Assembly (NCBI GenBank): GCA_016711225.1
Contig: JADJTK010000052.1
Coordinates: 124,001-188,000 of the forward strand
Direction: 5' to 3'
Source: Opitutaceae bacterium
Lineage (GTDB): Bacteria; Verrucomicrobiota; Verrucomicrobiia; Opitutales; Opitutaceae
Length of the DNA: 64,000 nt
The position numbers and the translations under genes were made by a program. The notes under the pieces are model-generated. The model did not search any database. It worked only from the letters and a program-made list of their open reading frames with translations, and had not been told where the DNA came from. The stretch's first letter is position 1. Every line of letters starts with the position of its first letter. This document shows, in pieces, positions 1 through 11,796 of the stretch.

Positions 1-1
1 C

Positions 2-445
2 GTCAGCAACGAGGTCGGGCATGTGCAGTCGGATACCGTCGCGATCACGGTCCTCTCCGACCTGGAGACCTGGCGCCTCGGCCATTTCGGCAGCCCCGAC
101 GATGGCGGCGATGGCGCCGATTCCGCCGACCCCGATCACGACGGCCGCACCAACCTTTTCGAGTACGCCACCGGCACGAACCCGAACGCCACCAATCCCG
201 GAAGCGGCGCCGATATCGGCACCGCCCCCGACGAGACCAGCACGCATCTATCGCTGGAGTTCCAGCGCCTCGCCTATCCTGAGATCACCTACACCGTCGA
301 GGCAGCCAACACGCTCGGCTCGTTCAGCCCGATCTGGTCGAGCACCGGGGCGGACAACACCAACAGTTGGACGACCGTGGTGGACGAGGACGCCACCACC
401 ACCACCCACCCCCGGCGCTTCCTGCGCCTGGTCATCGGGCGCTGA
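2..445 (+). CDS. 3' end of a secreted multimodular protein (partial)
   Basis: The reading frame is open from the left edge and stops at 443-445, so only the last 147 codons of a longer gene are present. The first residues (VSNEVGHVQSDTVAITVL) look like the last strand of an Ig-like domain. They are followed by a calcium-binding type linker, ADPDHDGRTNLFEYATGTNP, and then by a terminal module with TYTVEAA...RRFLRLVIG. The same linker plus module closes seven other proteins in this window, so this is very probably an exported protein of the same class. The catalytic or binding part lies outside the window. An internal GTG at 23 could be mistaken for a start, but the homology pattern continues upstream of it. 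Confidence 0.75.
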   Translation, partial: VSNEVGHVQSDTVAITVLSDLETWRLGHFGSPDDGGDGADSADPDHDGRTNLFEYATGTNPNATNPGSGADIGTAPDETSTHLSLEFQRLAYPEITYTVEAANTLGSFSPIWSSTGADNTNSWTTVVDEDATTTTHPRRFLRLVIGR

Positions 446-458
446 GGCGCTTCGCCTG

Positions 459-700
<242 letters not shown>

Positions 701-884
701 GCGGGGCGGGCCGCGGGCGCCGCCCGCCGGGGGGCCGACACGGCAGGCTGAACCGCTTCGCGTTCCAGCCGCGCGCGGCGCCCCACAGACCCCTAGGCGC
801 CCGGCCCTTCCGCGTAGCTGGACGACGCAGTCGTTCAGCCCGCCGCGCCCGAGGGCTGAGTCGTTGCGCGCCCCAGCTACTCGT
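701..884. other. Intergenic, no feature seen
   Basis: Very GC-rich sequence between the poly-G block and the thiC stop codon. No reading frame with recognisable similarity and no clear terminator with a T-tract was seen. Its quality is doubtful because it borders the homopolymer block. Confidence 0.4.
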
Positions 885-2810
<1,926 letters not shown>

Positions 2811-2882
2811 GATGGCGAGGTTGGCTGGAACTCGCCCGGCCCCACTGCAGGGGCAACAACCCCCGGGTTTGCCGGAGCCTGT

Positions 2883-2976
2883 TTTCCCTACGGCGTGGTC
2901 AGACGCGTCAGGTTCGAAGGCTTGGGCGACGGAACGTGTCGCGATCTCAGCCCGGCGCCCCGGGCTCACCTAAACG
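2883..2976 (-). promoter_or_regulatory. TPP (THI-box) riboswitch upstream of thiC
   Basis: Read on the minus strand, the segment contains the two hallmark conserved blocks of the thiamine pyrophosphate aptamer: GGGCTGAGA near 2944-2952, and GAACCTGACGCG followed by the ACGCCGTAGGGAA closing block at about 2884-2917. The aptamer ends about 75 bases before the thiC ATG. Between them lie two further hairpins (about 2833-2874, including cccctgcagtgggg on the minus strand) that could be the expression platform acting on translation or termination. No T-tract follows, so sequestering of the start region seems more likely than termination. Confidence 0.93.
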
Positions 2977-3094
2977 TGGTGGGCGGAAGCAAGGGCCGCG
3001 CCGCGGGATTTTCAACTGCGAATTCCGGGGAGGGCCGGTCTGCCCCTTCTCCGCAGGCCGGGCCCAACGAGCCCTGGCCTTCTGCACCGCGGCG

Positions 3095-5377
3095 TCACGG
3101 CATGTGCGGCGGCGTCCAGCGGTAAACCATCACCTTCCCGGCGCCGTTCTCCTCGACTATGATGACCTTTTCGCCGTTGGCACGGGTTACGACGTTGATC
3201 GGGTTCACGAGATCCATCGCGCCGGAGTAACCGCCCGTCTCCTGTCCCGGCACGATCCAGCCGACCTTGTGGCCGTCACGGGCATCGTAGATTGTCACCT
3301 CGCCGCGGGTGCGGGCGTCGCGGCCGTTGTCGAGATAAACAACGTAGATGTAGTCCTCGTCAGCGGTGAAACCGTGCGGAATCGTCATCTCGTTCATGCC
3401 TTGGTCGAGATGCACCGGCCGACCGAAGTCCTCGTAACCCAGATCGGCGGCGAACACACGGGTGCGCCGCGCCGGATCGCTGAAGTGGTCGTAGCGGTAG
3501 ACGACGCGGTCGTACCACGCGTCGTAACTTCCCGAGATGAAGAGTGTGTCGGTGGCCGGCAGATACTTCAGGCGCATGGACGCAGCGCCGTGCTCGGCAA
3601 ACGGCACCGCCGGGCGCTCAAGCGCGGCAAGCGGGTAGCGCGGCACGCCGTTGGCCGCGAGCCCGCCCGGCACAAGTCGGGTCATGCCGCCGTCGCGAAA
3701 ATAGGAGGAGTACTCGCCCCGGCCGCCGTACCAGATCGCGCCGCTTTCATCCACATCGACACAGGAGCCCGCCATCGCACCCACGTAGAATTCCGCGAAC
3801 TCGTCGGCCTGCGCTTGGCCGTCGCCGCTGGTGTCGAGCCAGCGCCAACGGCGGTTCTTGTTATTCTCGGTCGGCTCCCAGTTCGGATGCAGACCGGCGA
3901 AGACCCCCGAATTGTTGCCGCTCACACCCAGATTGAAGTACGCCGTCGGGATGCCGATCTCGCTGCCCGGTTCGAACCGCACCACGTAAATGAACTGACC
4001 ATACATGTTGCCGAGAAAGAGGAACTTCCGCCCTTCGATCCGCCGCACCCACACCGACTCCATCGCGTTCTGGAGCCGCAGGTCGTCGGGGAAACGGAAC
4101 GGATCGAGCGTCACCGCGGCGAAGCTCCAGCTCGCGCCGGGGCCCTTCGTGTAGTCGAGCGCGTAGCGTTTGGCATTGAGGTGGACGGAGGTGCCGTCGC
4201 TCGCCGGGTCCGCATCGCCGGCATTGGTGAACGTGGAGTTCGCCATCCACAAGAAGGTCCCATCGGCGGCGTACGCGCGGATATCGGTGCCGCCCATCAT
4301 CAGGCTGCTCATGCCCGTGGAACCGACATACACGTTGCCGTCCGAATCGTGCCCAATACCCACCGGGCCCCAGAAACGCTTCTCGCCCCACGCTCCCGGT
4401 ACCGGTCCGGAAAACACGCCGCCAGCCTCGCCGAAGGTGCCGACCAGTATCGGTGCACCGCCGCTGGTAACGTCGAAGATCTTCACATTCTGATCGGGGC
4501 CGTTGTCGGTGATCCAGAGGCGCCCCTGCAGATCGAATGACACCGCCGTCGGGTCCTCGACAGAACGGATCTCGCGCCCGTCGCTCAACTCGACGTAGGG
4601 CGCGGCGGCGCCGGTGGGCGGCGGCGTAAGGCGCAACGGAGTCGGTGTGTTCGGCGGCACCGGTTCGGGCAGCCCGACCCGGAGGAAGAATCCGCGCCCC
4701 CAAAAATTCCGCACAGTCGCGGTGAGCGTGCCGGCGCGAACCTTCGCGGTGCGGTTGTCAATCGGGCCGTGCACATCGAACGCCTTTCCGAGGCAGTGCC
4801 CGTCCCGATAGACGGCGCCTAGATTGGGTCTGTTGCCGAGTCCCGTTTCGTCGTACTCGTTGCTAGTGATGACCAAGGCGCTCCCGCCCTCCCAATCCAT
4901 CACGCGCAGCCCGGTCAGATGGTTTCCGGCATTGCCGTCCCAGGCGATAGGATCTATCTCAGCCGGCCGCTGCGTATTCGGGCGCCCGCCGCTGTTGGCG
5001 ACCCAGTGATTCTCGGCCGTGAGCCGGAACGGCGTGGGATCGCCCGCGAGTTTCACGCGGTAGAACTTCCGCGGTCCGCTCGCCGCCAGATCGACGAGCG
5101 TGCGCCGGCCGTTCGCATCGACCGGCGCGCTCGTGGTGGTGAGCGGCTGCCAGTTCCCCGCGGCGAGATCGGTGCAGAACTCCGGAATGTACGTGCGCCC
5201 GGCGTAGATCGGTCCGAAGCTGAAGCTCAGCTGGTCGGCATGCCCCGAGACCGGGGAGAACTGGAGATCAAAATACGGCGGCTGCGCGTGCGGCGTGCCG
5301 GCGCGAGCAGCCACGCCGCCGAGGAGTATTAGCCCGAGGAAGAGCCGGGGAAGAGAAGTGAGAACGCAAGAGCGCAT
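3095..5377 (-). CDS. Exported beta-propeller (NHL/SMP-30-like) protein with N-terminal YRVK module
   Basis: The 760-residue product begins with a signal peptide (MRSCVLTSLPRLFLGLILLG, cleavage near VAARA-GT). A module of about 80 residues follows directly (FSPVSGHADQLSFSFGPIYA ... GPRKFYRVKL). This is the type B module that other proteins here carry at their C-terminus. The rest is a repetitive beta-rich region with DNGPDQN, DSDGNVYVG and DESGAIWYGG blade motifs, resembling NHL/SMP-30 propellers, and ends in ENGAGKVMVYRWTPPHMP. I cannot assign an enzyme activity; a lyase, lactonase or carbohydrate-binding role is possible. It is a tandem duplicate of the next gene and lies last in the secreted-protein run. 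The start at ATG 5377 is preferred over an upstream TTG. Confidence 0.75.
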   Translation of the reverse strand: MRSCVLTSLPRLFLGLILLGGVAARAGTPHAQPPYFDLQFSPVSGHADQLSFSFGPIYAGRTYIPEFCTDLAAGNWQPLTTTSAPVDANGRRTLVDLAASGPRKFYRVKLAGDPTPFRLTAENHWVANSGGRPNTQRPAEIDPIAWDGNAGNHLTGLRVMDWEGGSALVITSNEYDETGLGNRPNLGAVYRDGHCLGKAFDVHGPIDNRTAKVRAGTLTATVRNFWGRGFFLRVGLPEPVPPNTPTPLRLTPPPTGAAAPYVELSDGREIRSVEDPTAVSFDLQGRLWITDNGPDQNVKIFDVTSGGAPILVGTFGEAGGVFSGPVPGAWGEKRFWGPVGIGHDSDGNVYVGSTGMSSLMMGGTDIRAYAADGTFLWMANSTFTNAGDADPASDGTSVHLNAKRYALDYTKGPGASWSFAAVTLDPFRFPDDLRLQNAMESVWVRRIEGRKFLFLGNMYGQFIYVVRFEPGSEIGIPTAYFNLGVSGNNSGVFAGLHPNWEPTENNKNRRWRWLDTSGDGQAQADEFAEFYVGAMAGSCVDVDESGAIWYGGRGEYSSYFRDGGMTRLVPGGLAANGVPRYPLAALERPAVPFAEHGAASMRLKYLPATDTLFISGSYDAWYDRVVYRYDHFSDPARRTRVFAADLGYEDFGRPVHLDQGMNEMTIPHGFTADEDYIYVVYLDNGRDARTRGEVTIYDARDGHKVGWIVPGQETGGYSGAMDLVNPINVVTRANGEKVIIVEENGAGKVMVYRWTPPHMP

Positions 5378-5419
5378 CGGTGGGGACAAGTCGTTATGAA
5401 AAGTGGGATCGAGAAATCG

Positions 5420-7876
5420 TTACGGCATGTGCGGAGGCGTCCAGCGATAGACCATGACCTTCCCGGCTCCGTTCTCCTCGGCCATGATGATCTTCTCGCC
5501 ATTGACTCGGGTGGTGACGTTGAGCGCGTACTTGAGATCAGTCGCCCCGCTGAAATGCCCGGTCTCATCGCCGGGCACGATCCAGCCCACCTTGTGCTTG
5601 TCCTTGGCGTCGTAGATCGTGATCTCGCCACGCACCCGTCCGTCGAGCCCGTTGTCCACATACATGACGTAGACGTAATCTTCGTCGGCGGTGAAGGCGG
5701 TCGGCAGAGTCATTCCCGCGGTGTTTTTATCGAGGTAGGGATGACCAAGCCCCAGGTCGTCGGCGCCCAAATCCAGGACCCACGCCTTGGTGCGCTTGGC
5801 GGGGTCCATGAAGTGGTCATACCGATAGAGCGCCTGGGTGTAGAACTCGCTCCAGGTGGCCATCAGGTACATGGTATCTGTCTTTGCGATATACTTGAGG
5901 CGGCCAGCGGCCCCGGCGTACTCCACCATCGGATAGGGGATGTCGAAGAACCGCATATCCGCCGGCTGGAAGGCGGGCACGCCGTTCGCGTCGGCCTGCC
6001 CGAAGGGAATGCAGAGGATCCCGCCCAGTTTGTACTCGTTGGAGTGGGGACCCTGCCCCCCAATAAAGATATTCCCGCCCTCGTCCACATCGAGGCCCCA
6101 CTCGATGGGACCGCCGAGCTGGAACTCGTGGCATTCGCCAGCGTCGGGATGGCCGTTGCCGTTGTCGTCGCGCCACATCCAGCGTCGACATTTGTTGGCG
6201 TTCTCCGCCGGAAAGGAAACCCAGGAGGGCCGGATATCCTTCAAATACGGCATATCCCCCTGCCCATCCCACGTGTTGCAGATGAAGGCTGTGGGAATCC
6301 CAATCTCACTGCCCGGCACGAAGCGGACCACGTAGATGAAGGTCTCGTACATATCCGTGAGGTACAGGTAGGTGATCCCGTTCACCACCCGCACAAAGGG
6401 AATCTCCATGGCCCAGAGCAGGCGGGGGTCGTCGGGGTACGTGAACGGATCCAGCGTCACCGCCGCGTGCGACCAGCTCTTGCCGGGCGCCTTGGTATAG
6501 TCCATCTCGTAGCGCTTGGCGTTCAGGAAAATGCTCCGTCCGTCACTGCCGGGCAACGCATCACCGGTATTGGTGAAGGTGCCCATCACTTTCCATTTCA
6601 GCGTCCCGTCGGCGCCGAAACAGCGGATATCCGTGCCGCCCATCATCTGCATGCTCATGCCCACGCAGCCGATGTAGGTGTTGCCCAGCCAATCGTGGGC
6701 CACCACCCGGGGTCCCCAGAAACGTTTGTCTCCGGTCTTCCCCGGAACAGGCCCCGCAAAAACGCCGCCCGTCTCACCGAAGGCGCCCACGAGTTGCGGT
6801 GCTCCGGAGCCACTCACGTCGAAGATCTTGATGTTCTGATCGGGGCCGTTGTCCGCGATCCACAACCGGCCGTCCGTGGCGAAGTCCACCGAGGTGGGAT
6901 CGACGATAGAGGTGATCTTGCGCCCATCGCTAAGAGAAACGTAGGGGGAGTTCGGAGCCGGATAGGTCGGCGGTGGCTCCAACTTATGGAAGAACGCGCG
7001 GCCGTAGAAGTTCTCAATCACCGCCGTCAGCCCGGCGGCCGAGGTCGATCGCCGGGAATCGAACGGAGCGTCGGCGTCCGAGGTATCCGCGTCGGGATCC
7101 AGCGGAGGATAGCGCATCCAGAACGATTTCCCCTCGCGGGCACCGCCCTGCGCGCCACCTTGATACACGGCGCCTGCATTGACAAAGCGAGTACCGCCCG
7201 ACGTCCCATCCGAAATCAGCCCGCCGCGATTGAAGAGGCCCGTCTCATCGTAATCCGTCAGCGTCATCACGTAGGGCCCGGGACGCTGGAAATAGAACTC
7301 GCCGTCCACCACCGCGAAATCGGTGAAGAAGTTCCCGGCATTCCCGTTGTACTGCGCTGCGGTCATCCCGAGGGGGACATCTCCGGCACGTCCGCCACTG
7401 TTACCCACCCAGTGATTCTCGGCCGTGAGCTGAAACGGAGTGGGGCCTCCCGCGAGCTTCACGCGGTAGAACTTCCGCGGCCCGCTCGCGTTGAGATCGA
7501 CGATCGTACGCCGGCCGCTCGCGTCGACCGGCGCGCTCGTGGTCGTGAGCGGCTGCCAGTTGGCCGTCGCCAGATCGGTGCAGTACTCCGGCGTGTAGGT
7601 GCGCCCGGCGTAGATCGGTCCGAAGCTGAAGCTCAGCTGGTCGGCATGCCCCGCGACCGGGGAGAACTGGAGATCAAAATACGGTGGCTGTGCGTGCGGC
7701 GTGCCGGCCTGGGCAGTTGTCACAATGGCAACCGCGAACAGCATGCCGGCGGCAAAGCCGAGCCAGACACGCCAGTGGATCGCGCCACGAGCGGCGCGCA
7801 CAGCGAAAAGGAGCTGCCTAGGATTCATGTGGGGGACGACCGCTCCGCGACGGGGAGGCGGTTGCGCCACGAGCAT
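5420..7876 (-). CDS. Exported beta-propeller (NHL/SMP-30-like) protein, tandem paralogue
   Basis: This 818-residue paralogue of the preceding minus-strand gene shares the same plan: signal peptide, N-terminal type B module (FSPVAGHADQLSFSFGPIYA ... GPRKFYRVKL), a propeller with DNGPDQN and DVDEGGNIFIGG motifs, and the terminal GAGKVMVYRWTPPHMP. The DNA encoding the N-terminal module is almost identical to its neighbour's, while the propellers have diverged clearly. The first ATG (7876) has GGAAG four bases upstream. An internal ATG at 7828 (MNPRQLLFAVRAARG) would give a shorter leader before the hydrophobic stretch FAAGMLFAVAIVTTAQA. Function is unknown; location next to glycosidases and CBM proteins suggests glycan processing or binding outside the cell. 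Confidence 0.75.
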   Translation of the reverse strand: MLVAQPPPRRGAVVPHMNPRQLLFAVRAARGAIHWRVWLGFAAGMLFAVAIVTTAQAGTPHAQPPYFDLQFSPVAGHADQLSFSFGPIYAGRTYTPEYCTDLATANWQPLTTTSAPVDASGRRTIVDLNASGPRKFYRVKLAGGPTPFQLTAENHWVGNSGGRAGDVPLGMTAAQYNGNAGNFFTDFAVVDGEFYFQRPGPYVMTLTDYDETGLFNRGGLISDGTSGGTRFVNAGAVYQGGAQGGAREGKSFWMRYPPLDPDADTSDADAPFDSRRSTSAAGLTAVIENFYGRAFFHKLEPPPTYPAPNSPYVSLSDGRKITSIVDPTSVDFATDGRLWIADNGPDQNIKIFDVSGSGAPQLVGAFGETGGVFAGPVPGKTGDKRFWGPRVVAHDWLGNTYIGCVGMSMQMMGGTDIRCFGADGTLKWKVMGTFTNTGDALPGSDGRSIFLNAKRYEMDYTKAPGKSWSHAAVTLDPFTYPDDPRLLWAMEIPFVRVVNGITYLYLTDMYETFIYVVRFVPGSEIGIPTAFICNTWDGQGDMPYLKDIRPSWVSFPAENANKCRRWMWRDDNGNGHPDAGECHEFQLGGPIEWGLDVDEGGNIFIGGQGPHSNEYKLGGILCIPFGQADANGVPAFQPADMRFFDIPYPMVEYAGAAGRLKYIAKTDTMYLMATWSEFYTQALYRYDHFMDPAKRTKAWVLDLGADDLGLGHPYLDKNTAGMTLPTAFTADEDYVYVMYVDNGLDGRVRGEITIYDAKDKHKVGWIVPGDETGHFSGATDLKYALNVTTRVNGEKIIMAEENGAGKVMVYRWTPPHMP

Positions 7877-7966
7877 CTATCTTCCGTCTCGCGCCGTCTA
7901 GCCGACGATGACCAACACCTCCAATTTCACAGTTCGCTCGCACCGCCCCCAAAAACCGGCCTCAAC

Positions 7967-8974
7967 TCACGGCGGGAGTGTGACTCGCAAGCGGACGAAC
8001 TGACGCGGTTGTTGGCCGAGCGGAATCGTCGAGCGCTTGGTCCCGCTGGTATAGAGCCCGTCGATCGTATGCTTCAAGAACCCATACCCGATGATGTCAG
8101 CCTGTCCGCTGCTCCAGTTCACAAGATCGGTCGAGATCTCAGCAACGATATGGGCATCGTTACCGACGGTATAACCGATCGCCAGGTACTGCGTACCTGT
8201 TCCCGGGTCGGTCCACACGCCGCCGAAACTTCTCGTATAAGGGAAATTTGGGGGCAGCAGGAGCGCATACTCCATCAGGTTGTTCAGGCCATCACCGTCC
8301 GGATCGGCGTCGCGAGAGATCTGCTCCGGCGGCCCGCCCGGAAAATACTCCTGAATCCAGTCCGCATAGTGCAGCGGCCCCAGCTGTTCGACGATGATCG
8401 CATCAAAATTGAATCCGCCGGCCGCGAACGAGACCTTCAACGCATCCGGGCCGACCGTCAGGATGACCTCGTCCAACACCACTTCGGCGAATTCAGTGCT
8501 TCCGCCGGTGGTCGGCACGGTGAGCGCGCTCCCGAGGGGCGCGTCCTTCCAGGAAACCGTGATCGCATTCGCGATCGCGGCCCCGCTGTTCGCCACTCGC
8601 AAGCGCAGTCGGAACCGCGCCGTCGTAAGAACTCTCGCCGAATAGCGCAGCCACTCCCCTGCGACGATGGAGTTCACCATCACGCCGGATTCGGTCACGG
8701 TCGTAAACGCCCCCAAATCGACGCCTTCCGTCGGTCGGAGAGTCGCCCCGGCCCGGCGCCCGTCGTGATCATGATAGGCCGCGCCTTCACCATCCGCGTC
8801 GAAGTTCTCGGCCTCGATCGTGACTCGCTGCGAGTGCGGGTCCCAGAGGGCGCCGCCGTTGCCATAGGTAGTGCCAGCGGCCGCACTCAGGCGTGCGGCC
8901 GCGAGACAAAGAGCGAACGCAAACACCAGGTGCGCAGGGCGCACGAGCACGCGGAGCGAAAGCGGAGTCGACAT
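7967..8974 (-). CDS. Exported CBM6-like protein with terminal type A module
   Basis: This 335-residue protein has a signal peptide (LVFAFALCLAAARLSAAAG) followed by one CBM6/CBM35-like beta-sandwich. Its recognisable pattern is IEAENFDADGEGAAYHDHDG at the start, then AGEWLRYSARV and RLRLRVANSG. A Ca-binding type linker (DADPDGDGLNNLMEY) and the type A terminal module (AEISTDLVNWS ... PRQFVRLRVTLPP) follow. No catalytic domain is visible, so it is probably a free carbohydrate-binding protein. All other CBM6-like modules in the locus are fused to enzymes, so this may be a remnant of such an enzyme or a dedicated adhesin. The CBM family assignment rests on motif pattern only. Confidence 0.75.
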   Translation of the reverse strand: MSTPLSLRVLVRPAHLVFAFALCLAAARLSAAAGTTYGNGGALWDPHSQRVTIEAENFDADGEGAAYHDHDGRRAGATLRPTEGVDLGAFTTVTESGVMVNSIVAGEWLRYSARVLTTARFRLRLRVANSGAAIANAITVSWKDAPLGSALTVPTTGGSTEFAEVVLDEVILTVGPDALKVSFAAGGFNFDAIIVEQLGPLHYADWIQEYFPGGPPEQISRDADPDGDGLNNLMEYALLLPPNFPYTRSFGGVWTDPGTGTQYLAIGYTVGNDAHIVAEISTDLVNWSSGQADIIGYGFLKHTIDGLYTSGTKRSTIPLGQQPRQFVRLRVTLPP

Positions 8975-9001
8975 GGAAGGAGGGTGCCGACTCCGAAGAC
9001 T

Positions 9002-11618
9002 TCACGGCCCGGACACCCTGACCCGGACAAACTGACGTGGCTTCGCAGCGACGGAAGAAACACTGCGGAAAGTCACCGTCTCGTAAAGTCCGGATGCGTC
9101 GGTCGTCGCGGTCCCGATCTGTACAAGACTCCCGGCATCGCTCGACCACGTGACAAGGTCGTCGGATATCTCGGCCGTCACCGTCACGCCGAGCAGGCGT
9201 CTGAACGTGAGCGCAAGGTACTTGCCGCCAGTATCGCTCCAGAGCGTCGGCACGAGCGCCCGCTCGGCGATGTCCGGCGCGCGTCCAAGACCATATTCGA
9301 GAATATTGCTCAGGCCGTCACCGTCGGGATCGGCGGAGGAACCCACGATAGCGACGTTGCCCCCGGCGTTCGGGAAATATCCCTCGATCCAGCTCGCGAA
9401 CGACGGCGCCTGGGCGGGCACGAGCTCGATCCAGTTGATGTCGAAACCGGATGCGTTGCAGTCGAGCTGCAGCAGGTCCGTGCCCGCACTGAGCGAAACA
9501 GCACCGGCATCGATGGTCGCATACGCATCCCAATCGGCGGTCGAGGGCACCGAAAGCGGGCCGGCCACGACGGCGTCCTTCCAGTGCAGCGCCACCGCAT
9601 CGGCGGCGGTGGCGCCGGTGCCGTTGGCCACCCGCAGGCGAACCGTGTAGCGGCCGGTGGTGGGGAAGGTGACGGTGTAGCGCAGCCATTCGCCATCCTC
9701 GATGTAGCCGATCGCCTGCGCGGGGGCATCCGTCCCGCGATCGAGTTCCACGATGTCGACATCGTGGGAGCTACCGTCGGTCCGCACCTGCGAAGGGCCT
9801 TGGCGCGCATCGGTGTCGTGATACGCCACGCCTTCACCGCCCCCGTCGAACTCTTCCGCCTCGATCCGCACGCCCGACGAACTGACGACCGGCACAGTCC
9901 GGACCACCACCGCGCATCGGACGGTGTCGCTACCGCCTCGACCGTCCGCGAGCGCCACTTCGAAGGCGTCGTCACCAACGAAGCCCGCCATCGGTTCGAA
10001 CCGCACCTCGCCATCGAGGGCGATGGTCGCAGTGCCATGTGAGGCGGGCTCGGGCAATGCTCCAATCCAGCGGATCGCCGTCCGGATCGAAGCCCGAGAG
10101 CGACACCACAAGTTCACGGCCGGCGAAGCAGCGCCAATCCCGCGCCTCCGGTCCGGCGATAACGGGCGGGCGGTTCGGGCCGCTGCCGCCACCTTCCACC
10201 AACACGGAAGTCTTCAGGATCTGCGCAAAGTCTCCGGCGGGGCGGACCGTCACGGTATAGAGCCCGGGGGCGGCATAACGATGGGAGACGACGGGCTGCC
10301 AACCGGCGACGGTTTCCACCGGGGAGCCGTCGCCAAAATCGATCGTGCGCCCGTAGCTCCCGATCACGAAAGCATGGTGCCGAATGGTCACCTCTGAACC
10401 CGGAGTGATTCCCCGGACAGGATGCTGATAGACAAAACCGCTGATGGGCAGTTGCCCGGCAGCGCCGCGCTCAAACGCCCGCACCTGGGTGAAACCGCGC
10501 TCCTCGCTCCCGTCGTCGAAGAAGACCCGCAGCTCCTGCGAGAAAAAGCCCGGCTCGGCCGGGGTGAGCGCGGCGGTTGGACCGTCAACGACGGTGCCGT
10601 CATGCAGGATCCAGCGATACCCGGTGATCGTGCGCCCCGGGCGCGCAAGAGAACGCCGGCCGTCGAGGGCGAGGGTATCGCCGGCCCACATGAACTGATA
10701 CCCGCCAGCCACCGGGATGCCGGCGTCGGGGTAGTCGCGCAGATAGGCGTCGGCCGCGAAGGGGAAGGTGCCGGGCTCGTCGCCATCCCAGCTCAGATCG
10801 TAGTGGCAGTGCGGGTCCGCGTTGCCGTTGCCGCGATTGCCGGTAAGGCCGAGCAGTTGCCCGGCCACGGCCTGCTCGCCGGCCGACACGACGATGTTGG
10901 CCGCGTTCATGTGGGCCATCCAGAAGAACGTGCCATCGGCGCTGCGGGTCTGAACTCCGGTGCCATTCGTAGTGATTGCTCCCGCCTCGGGCGCGAGCAC
11001 GGGCAACAGATCCGGCACCGCGCCGAAGTCTTCCCCCTTGTGGTAGTAGGTCGTCTCCACTCCCTGGGGCACGACCCCCAGCCACGTGTTGTAGTAGGTC
11101 GTTGCGCACCAGCGGTACTCGCCGATCGGAAAACGCACGGTCGCCGGCCCCCACAGCTCGCCCGCCGCGGTGAAGCGCAGGCGGAGCCGTTTCGGAATAT
11201 TCACCGGGTACACGTCGTCGGTGCCGAGCCACTCCTTCGTACCGTCCAGATAGAGCCGCAAACCGGCGGCAACGATCGGATACTGGAACGGCCGGGCGAC
11301 CACCTCGACCTCCTGTTCATCGACCTTCAGCCGCACCCGCACCGCGTAGTTGACGCGCTTGTCGACCGAGGTCGTCGGAAACGGCATCGTCTCGTAGGCG
11401 ATCGCCGGCTGGCCGTCTTCATCGTCAAGGATGCGGAACGTGTGCGACACCCCATCGCGGACCGAGGTGACCGTCTCGTCGGGATCAAGATCAACCGTGG
11501 TCGGCCAACGCGAGGGTGCCGCCGAGGCCTCCAACGAACGTCCCGCGCTGAGCGCAACGAGCACGGCCAGCCGCACATACCGGGGAAGACGAAGGAAGAC
11601 AGGAAAGACAGAGCACAT
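9002..11618 (-). pseudogene. Frameshifted exported M23 peptidase with PKD, cadherin-like and CBM6-like modules
   Basis: Two overlapping frames together encode a protein colinear with the intact paralogue at 16896-19388. The first frame (from ATG 11618) has a signal peptide (MCSVFPVFLRLPRYVRLAVL ... ASA) and then an M23 (lysostaphin/LytM-type) domain with all zinc and catalytic residues: HKGEDFG, AHMN and HCHYD. A PKD-like domain follows, then a cadherin-like repeat that breaks off after DPDGDPLDWSIA. The second frame resumes with PEPASHGTA, then the CBM6-like module, Ca-type linker and type A terminal module ending PRQFVRVRVSGP. One surplus base in the ggg at about 10052-10054 explains the break. 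The total of 2617 bases is 3n+1. If the base is an error, the product is a normal 871-residue protein. Confidence 0.8.
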
Positions 11619-11769
11619 GGTGAGACGAAGGGATCGCGGTCCTGCCCAGCAGAGGCCGACGATGGTGACCGACGCTGCGGCCGCGATTGGCGGAGTCCAG
11701 CCGACGGGTGCGGCGGGCTCAGGTTTCACACTTCGCTTGCAAGCCTACCCCTGCGCTCGCGTCCCAAGC

Positions 11770-11792
11770 GACCGGTCGAAGACCGGTCCTAC
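11770..11792. repeat. REP-like hairpin element, 4 bases after a stop codon
   Basis: The sequence is gaccggtcgaagaccggtcctac on the plus strand, an inverted repeat of GACCGGTC around a 3-base loop. It starts 4 bases downstream (minus-strand sense) of the esterase stop codon at 11797. Near-identical copies sit at 14327-14348 and 16869-16891, also 4 bases after a stop codon. It may act as a terminator or mRNA stabiliser. Confidence 0.7.
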
Positions 11793-11796
11793 TGGT

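Noticed and set aside
2811..2969. N-terminal extension of ThiC by 53 residues
   Set aside because: The extension would be encoded by the TPP riboswitch, so the start is at 2810.
5396..10042. A 1548-codon plus-strand open frame across two propeller genes, the CBM6 gene and an M23 gene
   Set aside because: Antisense shadow of several real minus-strand genes in high-GC DNA. Its composition (Arg/His/Gly-rich) and lack of domains show it is not translated.
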